This document shows positions 56,760-64,000 of a DNA stretch of 64,000 nt, in pieces (positions within the stretch are counted from its first letter, which is position 1; every line of letters starts with the position of its first letter). The DNA is from Duganella levis. Lineage in GTDB: Bacteria; Pseudomonadota; Gammaproteobacteria; Burkholderiales; Burkholderiaceae_D. The position numbers and the translations under genes were made by a program. Where the stretch lies: contig NZ_WWCT01000002.1 in assembly GCF_009857605.1 (NCBI RefSeq), positions 62,001 to 126,000 of the forward strand. The letters run 5' to 3'. Below the pieces are notes generated by a model that was not told the DNA's origin, searched no databases, and was given only the letters and a program-made list of their open reading frames with translations.

Positions 56760-56969
56760 ATGGCAGATTGGGATTGGAATAGCGCGTCGGCGCGGGAGTC
56801 GCTGGTGCTGCCGCGCGTGGATGCGCTGGCGATCTACGCAAATAACAACGGCGAAATCGTGCTGCGGCAGCAGGGCATGGATGGGCAGGAGGACAGCATC
56901 ATCATCATCCCCAAGAGTCAGGCGCAGGAAGTGATCGACGCCATGTCGGCCATGCTGGGTGATAAATAA
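56760..56969 (+). CDS. Small conserved-looking hypothetical protein
   Basis: A 69-residue acidic cytosolic protein: MADWDWNSASARESLVLPRV, IYANNNGEIVLRQQG, SIIIIPKSQAQEVIDAMSAML. GAGG lies 6 bases before the ATG at 56760, preferred over the ATG at 56748. No family known to me. Convergent with the coiled-coil gene that follows. Confidence 0.7.
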   Translation: MADWDWNSASARESLVLPRVDALAIYANNNGEIVLRQQGMDGQEDSIIIIPKSQAQEVIDAMSAMLGDK

Positions 56970-56981
56970 AGGCAGGCTGCA

Positions 56982-57248
56982 TCAGCCGGAAGTAAATAGC
57001 TTCAGCAGCGATGGAAGTAATTGGCCAAGGATAATCGCGCTCATCACCCACATGATGATGGACGATTTGCTTTCAGCGATCAGTGCCTTTAATTCGGCGA
57101 TATCCGCCTTGGTCGCACTGTTAGCCTTGAGGAAGGCGATATCGACTTTAATGGATACAACGTCGTCTTCCAGCCGTTCGATGCGCGCCTCGGTATTCAT
57201 GCGCCAATGGTAGGCCTCCGGCCTTTCCTCGTCAAATTTCATGGACAT
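56982..57248 (-). CDS. Coiled-coil protein with C-terminal membrane anchor
   Basis: An 88-residue protein: a charged N-terminus, heptad-like coiled coil (EARIERLEDDVVSIKVDIAFLKANSATKADIAELKALIAE) and a C-terminal membrane segment (SSIIMWVMSAIILGQLLPSLL). Similar in layout to DUF1640-like proteins. GGGGAG lies 7 bases before the ATG at 57248. Its start overlaps the end of the TadE-like gene by 10 bases, so it is the last gene of the tad operon; role unknown. Confidence 0.75.
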   Translation of the reverse strand: MSMKFDEERPEAYHWRMNTEARIERLEDDVVSIKVDIAFLKANSATKADIAELKALIAESKSSIIMWVMSAIILGQLLPSLLKLFTSG

Positions 57249-57817
57249 AATGTGCTCCCCGGTTGAAAGCCCAGTGCTTCCGCCTTGGCGATGGTAATCG
57301 CCTGCGGTAGCGGGAAGCTGAGGACTGTCAATGGAAACAGCGGTTCGTAGTTGACCTGCCCGCAGTCCGGACTGCCAGGCGCGCACACGCGCACGCGGAC
57401 GAACCGGATGCAGCTGGCGCCGTAGGGATTGGCCGCGCACTGGATGCGCGCGCGCGCCGGACAGGCCGGCAGGCTGGCGGCCGGCATCTCGGTCAGGCTC
57501 ATGCTGCCGTTGGCGGCGCGCGTCAGCGACAGGTAATCGATGCGGATATGTGAGTCGGTTATCGGCGTCCCCAGCACCAGCGGCCCCGGCGTGTCGCGCA
57601 GCACGGCCGCCTGGCGGATCTGCGCCATCACCGCCGGATCGCTGAAGTCGCTGACGGCGGCGGCGGCGGCGGCGCGGCGCGTGGCTTCCTGCAGCGTGTG
57701 CAGCAGGTACAGCGCACGCGCCATTTCGATGACGAAGAACAGCGCGCCCAGGAATACCGGCACGCACAGGGCGAATTCGGCGGCGGTGGCGCCGCGCTGG
57801 CGGTCAGTTGCCCACAT
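57239..57817 (-). CDS. TadE-like pilus assembly protein 1
   Basis: A 192-residue protein from the ATG at 57817 with the TadE start RQRGATAAEFALCVPVFLGALFFVIEMARALY (one membrane helix preceded by the glutamate typical of pseudopilin-like signal sites) and an exported domain with four or more cysteines. TadE proteins are minor pseudopilins of Flp pili or tight-adherence systems. Overlaps the next TadE by 14 bases. Confidence 0.83.
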   Translation of the reverse strand: MWATDRQRGATAAEFALCVPVFLGALFFVIEMARALYLLHTLQEATRRAAAAAAVSDFSDPAVMAQIRQAAVLRDTPGPLVLGTPITDSHIRIDYLSLTRAANGSMSLTEMPAASLPACPARARIQCAANPYGASCIRFVRVRVCAPGSPDCGQVNYEPLFPLTVLSFPLPQAITIAKAEALGFQPGSTLCP

Positions 57818-58241
57818 AGCGCATGCTTTGCGTTGCCACGATGGTTTGATCGGCCACTTCCGGCGCATAGTCGATCAGATCGTTGTGCACTTTGATCTGC
57901 ACGCCGACCGTGACCGTGGACGGCACGCTCAGGCCGCCGCACTCGAGGCCGTCGCAGGTCACCGACATCGCCATCTTGTACGGGTTGAGCACACTCAGCT
58001 CCTGCTGCGCAATCGCCTTGGTCACGGCCACTTCATAACCAGCCAGGTCGCTATTCTGCATGTTGAGGATGCTGGCGCTGGCCATGTAGCGCACCGCGTC
58101 GTGCGTGGCTTTCTGCGCCACTTCGTAGTTGTACAGCACGCGGCCGTAGAACAGCAGCATGGCCACCACCGGAAACAAGAAGCCCAGCGTCAGCGCCAAT
58201 TCCAGCGCCACCGCGCCGCGTTGTCTGCGTGCCGGCTTCAT
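57804..58241 (-). CDS. TadE-like pilus assembly protein 2
   Basis: A 145-residue protein from the ATG at 58241: KPARRQRGAVALELALTLGFLFPVVAMLLFYGRVLYNYEVAQKATHDAVRYMA, the TadE helix with its glutamate, then an extracytoplasmic domain. Coupled to tadG by a 4-base overlap (ATGA) and to the next TadE. Confidence 0.83.
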   Translation of the reverse strand: MKPARRQRGAVALELALTLGFLFPVVAMLLFYGRVLYNYEVAQKATHDAVRYMASASILNMQNSDLAGYEVAVTKAIAQQELSVLNPYKMAMSVTCDGLECGGLSVPSTVTVGVQIKVHNDLIDYAPEVADQTIVATQSMRYVGN

Positions 58242-59710
58242 GGCAGCAACTCCACCGTGCCGCCCAGCGTCGACAGCGGCGCGGTCCCGGCAAATTCCGC
58301 GCTCAGACTGGTGCTGGTGGCGGGCATGGTCATGAAGAAGCGGCCGACGCCCAACACATTGGCGCTGGTGATGGCGCCGGCCGCCACCGGGCAGGCCAGC
58401 AGCGCCACATTGAGCACGCGCCGCTTGGCCAGCCCCGGCTGGTGGTCGACGGCGGGGGCGAGGAAGGTGGCGCCGGCCAGCTGGATATACGGTGTGGAGG
58501 TCGACGACGACCCTGGATAGCCGGCGGAGGACGCCGGCGGATTCGGCGCGTACAGCTTGAGCCAGGCGCTGGTGGCGAAACCGCCATAACCGGCGGCCGG
58601 TTCCACCGGCTGCGCGCTGTAGGCGCTGTAGGGGACGGCACGTGCATACGCCCACAGCGGTCCGTACTGCGATGCGGTGTTGCTGGCGTCCCCCGGCAAG
58701 GGATCGGCGCGGGTCCACAGCTTGCCGCCGCTGGTCCAGCTGGCGGCGGTTTGCGTGCTGGCGGCCGGCACCATCCAGGTGATGGCGGCTTTGTCGTAGG
58801 ACTTGATGTTGCTGTCCGGCGGAGCGCCTTCCGCCGTGCACGCGTGGTCGGCGTAGTCGTCAAAGCGCGAGTTCAGATGGTGGTACAGGTCGGCCAGCGG
58901 AAAGCCGCGCTTCAGCGTCAGCGTGCCGCCGGTGATGGTCGGCAGCGGCAACTGGCCGGCGCACACGAAGGGGCCGACCACGTCGCTGGCGAAATGGCTC
59001 GCGACGCCGGTGACGCCGGGCGGGGCCAGCGGATCGATCAGGAAATTTTCCGGCGTGACGCCGCTGGCATTCAGGTTCATCAGGTCATAGCCGACGCCGC
59101 GCCGGAAGCCGTATTCCACCAGTTCGTTATAACTGGAACTGCCGGTGACATTGACCCGCGACGCCGCCGGCGCCGTCGACTGCGCGCAGATCGCCAGCGG
59201 CGTCAGCAGCGTCGACATGCGGCCGGCCACCGCGCGCGCCGCCGTGGTGGCGCTGCTCGGGCCGTTGTCGGCCACGCGGATGAACACGGTCGACACCAGG
59301 CCGATATCGGCCCGCAGCGCGCGCGTGTCGACCTTGGCGAACATGATGCTGGCCGGCGCGGCCTCGGCGGTGGTCTCGTCGAGCCAGCTGGCGTCCGGCG
59401 TGGCGGCCGAGGCGGCGAAGCGCAGCGCGTTGCCGCTCCAGGTGATGAGCCGGCGGTTGTACTGGTAGCGGAAGCTGGCGGCCGTGTCGGCGGCGGCGAT
59501 TGCCGCATTGGCGACGCCGTCAGCGGTGCCGTTCAGTTCGCGCGCGGCGGCCAGGGCGGTGGCGTCCGCCAGCGCCTGCAGTTCGGCCTTGCGGTTGTAC
59601 AGCATGGCCAGGTCCAGCGCCATGCCCACCATGGCCAGCATGCCCAGCGCCATGGCGCAGCAGATGACTGCGATCACGCCCCGCTGGCGGGGCAGGCTGG
59701 TGGGACGCAT
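58238..59710 (-). CDS. TadG-like pilus assembly protein
   Basis: A 490-residue protein: RQRGVIAVICCAMALGMLAMVGMALDLAMLYNRKAELQALADATALAAARELNG is the TadG N-terminal domain with one membrane helix. A large exported part follows, rich in Ser, Thr and Ala, without a visible von Willebrand domain. AGGAGAAG lies before the ATG at 59710. First gene of the small tad operon; the ATPase, secretin and Flp pilin genes of a complete Tad system are absent. Confidence 0.83.
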   Translation of the reverse strand: MRPTSLPRQRGVIAVICCAMALGMLAMVGMALDLAMLYNRKAELQALADATALAAARELNGTADGVANAAIAAADTAASFRYQYNRRLITWSGNALRFAASAATPDASWLDETTAEAAPASIMFAKVDTRALRADIGLVSTVFIRVADNGPSSATTAARAVAGRMSTLLTPLAICAQSTAPAASRVNVTGSSSYNELVEYGFRRGVGYDLMNLNASGVTPENFLIDPLAPPGVTGVASHFASDVVGPFVCAGQLPLPTITGGTLTLKRGFPLADLYHHLNSRFDDYADHACTAEGAPPDSNIKSYDKAAITWMVPAASTQTAASWTSGGKLWTRADPLPGDASNTASQYGPLWAYARAVPYSAYSAQPVEPAAGYGGFATSAWLKLYAPNPPASSAGYPGSSSTSTPYIQLAGATFLAPAVDHQPGLAKRRVLNVALLACPVAAGAITSANVLGVGRFFMTMPATSTSLSAEFAGTAPLSTLGGTVELLP

Positions 59711-59804
59711 GCGCTTCTCCTGTCGGTGCTTGCACTCTGCGATTTTATCCAACAGGAAATATTGGAAATTGATGCGGCGCAAGGTGGGGATATTCGGCTT
59801 TCCG

Positions 59805-59834
59805 TTGACACTCAAAATCATTGGATGCTATATT
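59805..59834 (+). promoter_or_regulatory. Strong promoter in the sugar-binding-protein leader
   Basis: TTGACA (59805-59810), 18-base spacer, TATATT (59829-59834); start expected near 59841. Confidence 0.75.
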
Positions 59835-59845
59835 TGGCTCTGGAC

Positions 59846-59859
59846 TGGGAACGTTTCCA
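59846..59859 (+). promoter_or_regulatory. LacI-type operator 1
   Basis: TGGGAACGTTTCCA, a near-palindrome of the LacI/GalR type centred on CG, at about +6 of the predicted transcript. Closely matches the site at 62393-62406. Confidence 0.75.
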
Positions 59860-59901
59860 ATTTTGTTTGGCGCACTGTTCGTCTCTTCGCCCCGCGAAGT
59901 T

Positions 59902-59931
59902 GCCGGCGCCTCAGGCGGCGCCGGCTTTTTT
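59902..59931 (+). terminator. Strong terminator upstream of the binding-protein gene
   Basis: GCCGGCGCC pairs with GGCGCCGGC (9 bp, 6-base loop) and is followed by T6. It ends 53 bases before the ATG at 59985, inside the leader. Confidence 0.9.
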
Positions 59932-59984
59932 GCCGCCGGAAGACGGTAGTATTAGGTTTATATAAAAAAATACACGGAGACTGG

Positions 59985-61244
59985 ATGACCAAGCAAAGTA
60001 GGGGCGCGACGCGCATTGCATGGGTGTTGCTGGCCATGTTGGCTTTCGCCGCCGGCAAATCCGACGCGGCCGCGGCTGCCGCGCCCAGGGCCGAAGTCAT
60101 GCATTGGTGGACCTCCAGCAGCGAGTCGGCCGCCGTGCGCAAGTTCGCCGACGCCTATCGCGCCGCCGGCGGCGTCTGGGGCGATACCGCGATTGCCGGC
60201 GCCGACCAGGCCAAGGCGGTGGCGATCAACCGCATCGTCGGCGGCAATCCGCCCACCGCTGCGCAATTCAACACCACCAAACAATTCCGCGACCTGATTG
60301 ACCAGGGCTCGCTCAACAACGTCGACGACATCGCCATCCGCGACCGCTGGGACCAGCTGATGCCGCAGCCGATCCTGGACGTGATCAAGGTCAAGGGCCA
60401 CTTCTACGCGGTGCCGGTGGACATTCATATGTCGACCTGGATCTGGTATTCGAAAGCCGCGTTCAAGAAGGCCGGCATTGCGAAAGAGCCGGCCACGCCG
60501 GACGAACTGTTCGCCGCGCTGGACAAGCTGAAAGCCGCCGGCCTGGTCGGCCTGGCGCACGGCGGCCAGCCGTGGCAGGAGAACATCCTGTTCCAGGCCA
60601 TGCTGGCCAATGTCGGCGGCCGCGAGCTGTACCTGCAAGTGCTGCGCGACCGCTCGCCGAAGGCCATCAATTCCGACGCCTTCAAGAAAGTGCTGCTGGC
60701 CTTCAAGCGCCTGCAAGGCTATGTCGATACTGGTTCGCCCAACCGCAACTGGAACGACGCCACCGCGATGCTGATCAGCGGCAAGGCCGGCGTGCAGATC
60801 ATGGGCGACTGGGCCAAGGGCGAATTCGCTTCCGCGCGCCAGACCGCCGGCAAGGACTTCGGCTGCATTCCCGGCCTGGGCGCCAACGTGCCGTACCTGA
60901 TCCAGGGCGACGCCTTCGTCTTCCCCAAGACCAGCAATCCGGAAGCGGTGCGGGCGCAGAAGCTGCTGGCCACCACCATGCTCACGCCGGGCGCGCAGCT
61001 GGAGTTCAACAAGATCAAGGGTGCGCTGCCGATCCTCAGCAATGTCGACACGTCGAGCATGGACGTGTGCGCGCAAGCCGGTATGGCGATCCTGAAGGAC
61101 AAGACGCGCGCGGTTGGCATGATCGAGGTGTTTTTGACGCCGGACCAGAACGGCGCCTTGCAGGATGTGCTGACCACGTACTGGAATACCCGCATGCCGG
61201 TGGAGAAGGCGCAGAAGGGAATTGTCTCTGCATTGCAGGATTGA
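59985..61244 (+). CDS. Sugar ABC transporter binding protein (family 1)
   Basis: A 419-residue periplasmic protein. Signal peptide of about 29 residues, then EVMHWWTSSSESAAVRKFADAYRAAGG, the CUT1-type sugar-binding start (as in glucose/mannose- and oligosaccharide-binding proteins), AVPVDIHMSTWIWYSKAAF and GVQIMGDWAKGEF. No permease or ATPase gene lies near, so it must use a system elsewhere or be sensory. GGAG lies 6 bases before the ATG. Likely regulated by the next gene (LacI) through the operator in its leader. Confidence 0.88.
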   Translation: MTKQSRGATRIAWVLLAMLAFAAGKSDAAAAAAPRAEVMHWWTSSSESAAVRKFADAYRAAGGVWGDTAIAGADQAKAVAINRIVGGNPPTAAQFNTTKQFRDLIDQGSLNNVDDIAIRDRWDQLMPQPILDVIKVKGHFYAVPVDIHMSTWIWYSKAAFKKAGIAKEPATPDELFAALDKLKAAGLVGLAHGGQPWQENILFQAMLANVGGRELYLQVLRDRSPKAINSDAFKKVLLAFKRLQGYVDTGSPNRNWNDATAMLISGKAGVQIMGDWAKGEFASARQTAGKDFGCIPGLGANVPYLIQGDAFVFPKTSNPEAVRAQKLLATTMLTPGAQLEFNKIKGALPILSNVDTSSMDVCAQAGMAILKDKTRAVGMIEVFLTPDQNGALQDVLTTYWNTRMPVEKAQKGIVSALQD

Positions 61245-61325
61245 TCAGAGGCATAGCCTGCTTGTCATGCTTGAGGGTGTGGGTTATCCTTGCCGCCGCA
61301 TAGACTAAAGGGATAAGGGAAATTC

Positions 61326-62336
61326 GTGGCAACCATCAAGGACGTAGCCCGGCTGGCGGGTGTGGGGTTGGGCACCGCCTCGCGTGTTATCAGCGGCAAG
61401 GGCTCGGTATCGCAATCCACGCAGGATAAGGTACGCAAGGCCATCGAAGAACTGGAATTCCGTCCGTCGCACGCGGCGCGTTCGCTGTTGTCGGGCTCCT
61501 CGCAAATGATCGGGGTGTACATCCCCTACCTGGCGGGGACGTTCTATACGCCCATTTTGCAGTCGATTTACACAGCTTTACGTGAGGCGGGTTTGAACAT
61601 GGTGGTGGCGTTCGGCGTCGGTGACGGCGATGCGCGCAACCAAGCCATTGATGGCCTGAATTTTTTGATTGAGCGTGGCAGCGATGGCCTGATCGTCATG
61701 AGCACGGCGATGGAAGAGGAAGACTTTGCGGCACTGGGGCCATTCCAGTCGCGGGTGGTGGTGATCAACCAGGACTTGCCGAGCATGGCGCCGCAGTGCT
61801 TCACGGTCGATCACGACGCCGGCGGGCGGCTGGCGGCGCGCACCTTGCTGGCACAGGGCCACCGCAAGATCGCGGTGATCGCCGGCCGCGCGGCGGCAGC
61901 CGATAATCAGCAGCGTATCGCCGGGTTCATGGCGGAGCTGGAGGCGGTGGGCATCGACACCAGCACGGTGTGGATGGCCGACGGCGAGTTCACGCCGGAA
62001 GGCGGCTTTGCCCGCGCCGATGAATTGCTGAAGTCCGGTGCGGAGTTCACGGCGGTGTTTTGCGCCAATGATGAAATGGCGGTGGGAGCGTTGTCGCTGT
62101 TCCAGAAGCAGGGCGTCCAGGTGCCGGAGCAGGTGTCGGTACTGAGCTACGATGATACGCACAGCGCGGAGTTCACCGCGCCGCAGCTGACCAGCGTGCA
62201 TATCCCGTGGAGCGAGATGACCTTGAACGGGCTGAATTATTTGCTCAACCACTGCTACGGCCTGAAACGGCCGGTCACGCGGGAATATCAGCTGCACGTG
62301 ACTGAAAGGGCTTCGCTGACGGCGCTGAAGCAGTAA
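61326..62336 (+). CDS. LacI-family transcriptional regulator
   Basis: A 336-residue repressor starting with GTG (AAGGGA before it). N-terminal helix-turn-helix ATIKDVARLAGVGLGTASRVISGKGSVSQST plus the hinge helix AARSLLSGSS, then a periplasmic-binding-like effector domain (VDHDAGGRLAARTLLAQGHRKIAVIAG). Sits between the two LacI-type operators and probably responds to a beta-glucoside or its degradation product. Confidence 0.92.
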   Translation: MATIKDVARLAGVGLGTASRVISGKGSVSQSTQDKVRKAIEELEFRPSHAARSLLSGSSQMIGVYIPYLAGTFYTPILQSIYTALREAGLNMVVAFGVGDGDARNQAIDGLNFLIERGSDGLIVMSTAMEEEDFAALGPFQSRVVVINQDLPSMAPQCFTVDHDAGGRLAARTLLAQGHRKIAVIAGRAAAADNQQRIAGFMAELEAVGIDTSTVWMADGEFTPEGGFARADELLKSGAEFTAVFCANDEMAVGALSLFQKQGVQVPEQVSVLSYDDTHSAEFTAPQLTSVHIPWSEMTLNGLNYLLNHCYGLKRPVTREYQLHVTERASLTALKQ

Positions 62337-62392
62337 AACGGCGTAAATAAAAGGAGCATGCGCTAGCCGCTTGCTCTTTTTTTACAGTATAT

Positions 62393-62406
62393 TGGAAACG
62401 ATTCCA
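62393..62406 (+). promoter_or_regulatory. LacI-type operator 2
   Basis: TGGAAACGATTCCA, a near-perfect palindrome around CG, 27 bases upstream of the GH5 start. Shares the TGG-AACG-TTCCA frame with operator 1. Confidence 0.8.
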
Positions 62407-62432
62407 TATTGAATGGAACAGGGGGAGACAAG

Positions 62433-63734
62433 ATGCTGATAAAACGATTACTTAAAACGGCCGGATTGGCGGCGTGGCTGCTGGCCAGCGCAGTGCATGT
62501 GCCGACTCAGGCGCAGACCACTGCGCTGCCGATGCTGCACACGGAAGGCACCAAATGGCTGGCGGCGGACGGCACGCAGCCGGCGCTGCGGGGCATCAAT
62601 CTGGGCAATTACCTGATCCAGGAATTCTGGATGATGGGGCAGGAAACCAAGGCGGTCGACGACCAGTGCAAGCTGGAAGCGGTGCTCGACAAGCGCTTCG
62701 GCTACGAAGAGCGCCAGCGCCTGTACACGCTGTTCCGCGACAACTGGATCAAGCAGCGCGACTGGGACATGCTGCCCAAGATGAATCTGAACCTGGTGCG
62801 CCTGCCGTTCATCTACAGCGTGGTGGAGGACGAGAAGAACCCGCGCCACCTGCGCGCCGACGCCTGGAATTATCTGGACAACGCCATCGACCAGGCCGAG
62901 AAGCGCGGCATCTACGTGATCCTCGACCTGCACGGCGCCGTCGGCAGCCAGGGTTGGGAGCACCACAGCGGCTGCGTGGGCCAGAACAAATACTGGGACA
63001 CGCCGGAATACCAGGAGCGCACCATCTGGCTGTGGCAGCAGATCGCCGCGCGCTACAAGGACCGCAGCGCGGTGGCCGGCTACAGCATCCTGAACGAACC
63101 ATGGGGCACCACGCCGGAGAACCTGGCGGTGGTGATGGGCACCTTGTACAAGGCGATTCGCGAGGTCGATCAAAACCATGTGATCATCCTGCCCGGCCAT
63201 AACAAGGGCATCGACGCCTACGGCAAACCATCCGAGCATGGCATGAGCAACGTCGCCTTCGAGATGCATCCGTATCCCGGCCACTTCGGCTGGGGCAAGC
63301 CGGGACTGGCCGTGCACAAAGATTGGCTGCAATGCACGGGCGAAGGTGACAACGTTTGCAAATGGAAGACCAAGCTCGATGCGCTGGACACCGCGTTCTT
63401 CGTCGGCGAGTTCCAGCCGTGGGCCTTCATGGGCGCCGAGAACGGCGGCCAGGTCATGCGCGTCACCTATGACACCTACGTCGCCAATGGCTGGGCCAGC
63501 ACCGCGTGGGCCTACAAGCGCCTGTCCAACAAGGGCGGGCAGGGCGTAGGCACCTGGGGCCTGGTGGCCAACGCGCCCGGCGCCAGCATTCCCCAACTCG
63601 ATTTCAACAAGGCCTCACTGGCCGAGATTGAAAACCTATTCCGCCTGTTTGGCAGCGTGCCGTATCAACCGCAGCAAACCGCCATCAAATGGATGAACGC
63701 TCCTGTTCCACCTACACCTTTCGCTAAAAAATAA
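62433..63734 (+). CDS. Secreted GH5-family glycoside hydrolase
   Basis: A 433-residue enzyme with signal peptide (about 28 residues, ending TQAQ) and a (beta/alpha)8 GH5 fold: [27 protein letters not shown], catalytic acid/base E222 in LNEPWG and nucleophile E326 in VGEFQPW. Exo-beta-1,3-glucanase-like or cellulase-like subfamily; the exact bond cannot be assigned. GGGGGAG precedes the ATG at 62433. Operator 2 lies just before it and a GH1 gene follows after 1 base, so both act on the same glycan. Confidence 0.9.
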   Translation: MLIKRLLKTAGLAAWLLASAVHVPTQAQTTALPMLHTEGTKWLAADGTQPALRGINLGNYLIQEFWMMGQETKAVDDQCKLEAVLDKRFGYEERQRLYTLFRDNWIKQRDWDMLPKMNLNLVRLPFIYSVVEDEKNPRHLRADAWNYLDNAIDQAEKRGIYVILDLHGAVGSQGWEHHSGCVGQNKYWDTPEYQERTIWLWQQIAARYKDRSAVAGYSILNEPWGTTPENLAVVMGTLYKAIREVDQNHVIILPGHNKGIDAYGKPSEHGMSNVAFEMHPYPGHFGWGKPGLAVHKDWLQCTGEGDNVCKWKTKLDALDTAFFVGEFQPWAFMGAENGGQVMRVTYDTYVANGWASTAWAYKRLSNKGGQGVGTWGLVANAPGASIPQLDFNKASLAEIENLFRLFGSVPYQPQQTAIKWMNAPVPPTPFAKK

Positions 63735-63735
63735 T

Positions 63736-64000
63736 ATGACCATGATTACGCGTACCGACTTTGCCAGCGACTTCCTGTGGGGCGTCTCCACATCGGCCTA
63801 TCAGATCGAGGGCGCCGCCGCCGTCGATGGCCGCGTCCCATCGATCTGGGACACCTTCAGCGAGACGCCGGGCAAAATCCGCGACGGCGCTACCGGCGCC
63901 GTGGCCTGCGACCACTATCACCGCTGGGAAGAAGATCTCGACCTGGCGCAGTCGATGGGCCTCAACTCCTACCGCTTCTCGATTGCGTGGACGCGCATCT
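63736..64000 (+). CDS. GH1 beta-glucosidase, partial (3' end outside window)
   Basis: The first 88 residues of a GH1 enzyme: [66 protein letters not shown], which is the family N-terminal signature. It should hydrolyse the short beta-glucosides released by the GH5 enzyme. The ORF runs off the window. The start could be the ATG at 63736 or the one 6 bases later. Confidence 0.93.
   Translation, partial: MTMITRTDFASDFLWGVSTSAYQIEGAAAVDGRVPSIWDTFSETPGKIRDGATGAVACDHYHRWEEDLDLAQSMGLNSYRFSIAWTRI

Larger units (their letters stand above)
59841..59931 (+). ncRNA. Candidate small RNA or attenuator leader
   Basis: Between the promoter (59805-59834) and a strong terminator (59902-59931) lies a unit of about 90 bases with no open frame. 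It carries a first hairpin CTTCGC-CCC-GCGAAG (59885-59899) and then a 9-bp GC-rich stem with T6. It would give a short structured transcript, or act as an attenuator for the gene starting at 59985. Confidence 0.5.

Noticed and set aside
63736-63750. ATGACCATGATTACG, identical to the start of E. coli lacZ, suggesting vector contamination
   Set aside because: The frame continues directly into a proper GH1 beta-glucosidase and the upstream gene is 1 base away, so it is chance similarity.

Overview
The window is GC-rich Gram-negative chromosome. The gene content (a split arn lipid A pathway, TctDE with Bug-type binding proteins, PEP-CTERM proteins, a complete MexAB-OprM-like pump, alaA-hom synteny) points to a betaproteobacterium of the Oxalobacteraceae, of the Massilia/Duganella/Janthinobacterium kind. 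That placement is inference from gene content and protein style; no 16S or other marker is present.

Layout. 1-7.5 kb (minus): a lipid A L-Ara4N operon (Mth938-like gene, arnT, one SMR-type flippase, arnB, arnC, the two halves of arnA as separate genes, arnD running off the edge). 7.7-10.3 kb (plus): alaA-like transaminase and homoserine dehydrogenase. 10.3-14.3 kb (minus): a QseE/QseG/QseF-like (GlrK/GlrR) two-component operon followed by a BON-domain gene that has its own near-perfect sigma-54 promoter. 14.4-15.7 kb: a zincin-like peptidase coupled to an RraB-like gene. 15.7-24.1 kb: TctE/TctD diverging from a porin, a Bug protein and a complete ABC importer. 24.2-24.8 kb: a phosphopantetheinyl transferase. 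24.9-31.9 kb: TonB, a NarL-type two-component system, a TonB-dependent receptor with Fur-like sites, two small membrane proteins (DUF3325/DUF3649 type) and a PepSY protein, together an iron or siderophore uptake and reduction module. 32-35 kb: an LplT-PlsC fusion and two GNAT acetyltransferases. 35-40.3 kb (minus): diguanylate cyclase, double-domain KaiC-like ATPase, hybrid histidine kinase. 40.3-46.9 kb: an RND pump operon ending in its TetR gene, with a 20-bp palindromic operator in front. 47-48.5 kb: a FAH-family hydrolase and a sirtuin.

A tRNA-Pro(GGG) at 48.56 kb marks the start of a poorer, partly AT-rich accessory stretch up to about 55.96 kb. It carries tandem repeats next to the tRNA, four PEP-CTERM proteins, an AlpA-like regulator, an Arc-like protein, small hypothetical genes and several frameshifted or truncated genes: a decayed integrative element or phage island. 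The core resumes with a yybP-ykoY manganese riboswitch and mntP. Then come a minimal TadE/TadE/TadG cluster and a LacI-controlled glycan-use locus (sugar-binding protein, LacI, GH5, GH1 cut by the window end). Two LacI-type palindromes flank this locus, and a promoter-plus-terminator unit of about 90 nt in the binding-protein leader looks like either an sRNA or an attenuator.

Most promising for follow-up: the sigma-54-driven BON gene beside its probable activator, the KaiC-like/hybrid kinase/cyclase operon with an altered phosphosite, the LacI-linked small transcript, and the nested inverted repeats ahead of the LplT-PlsC fusion.
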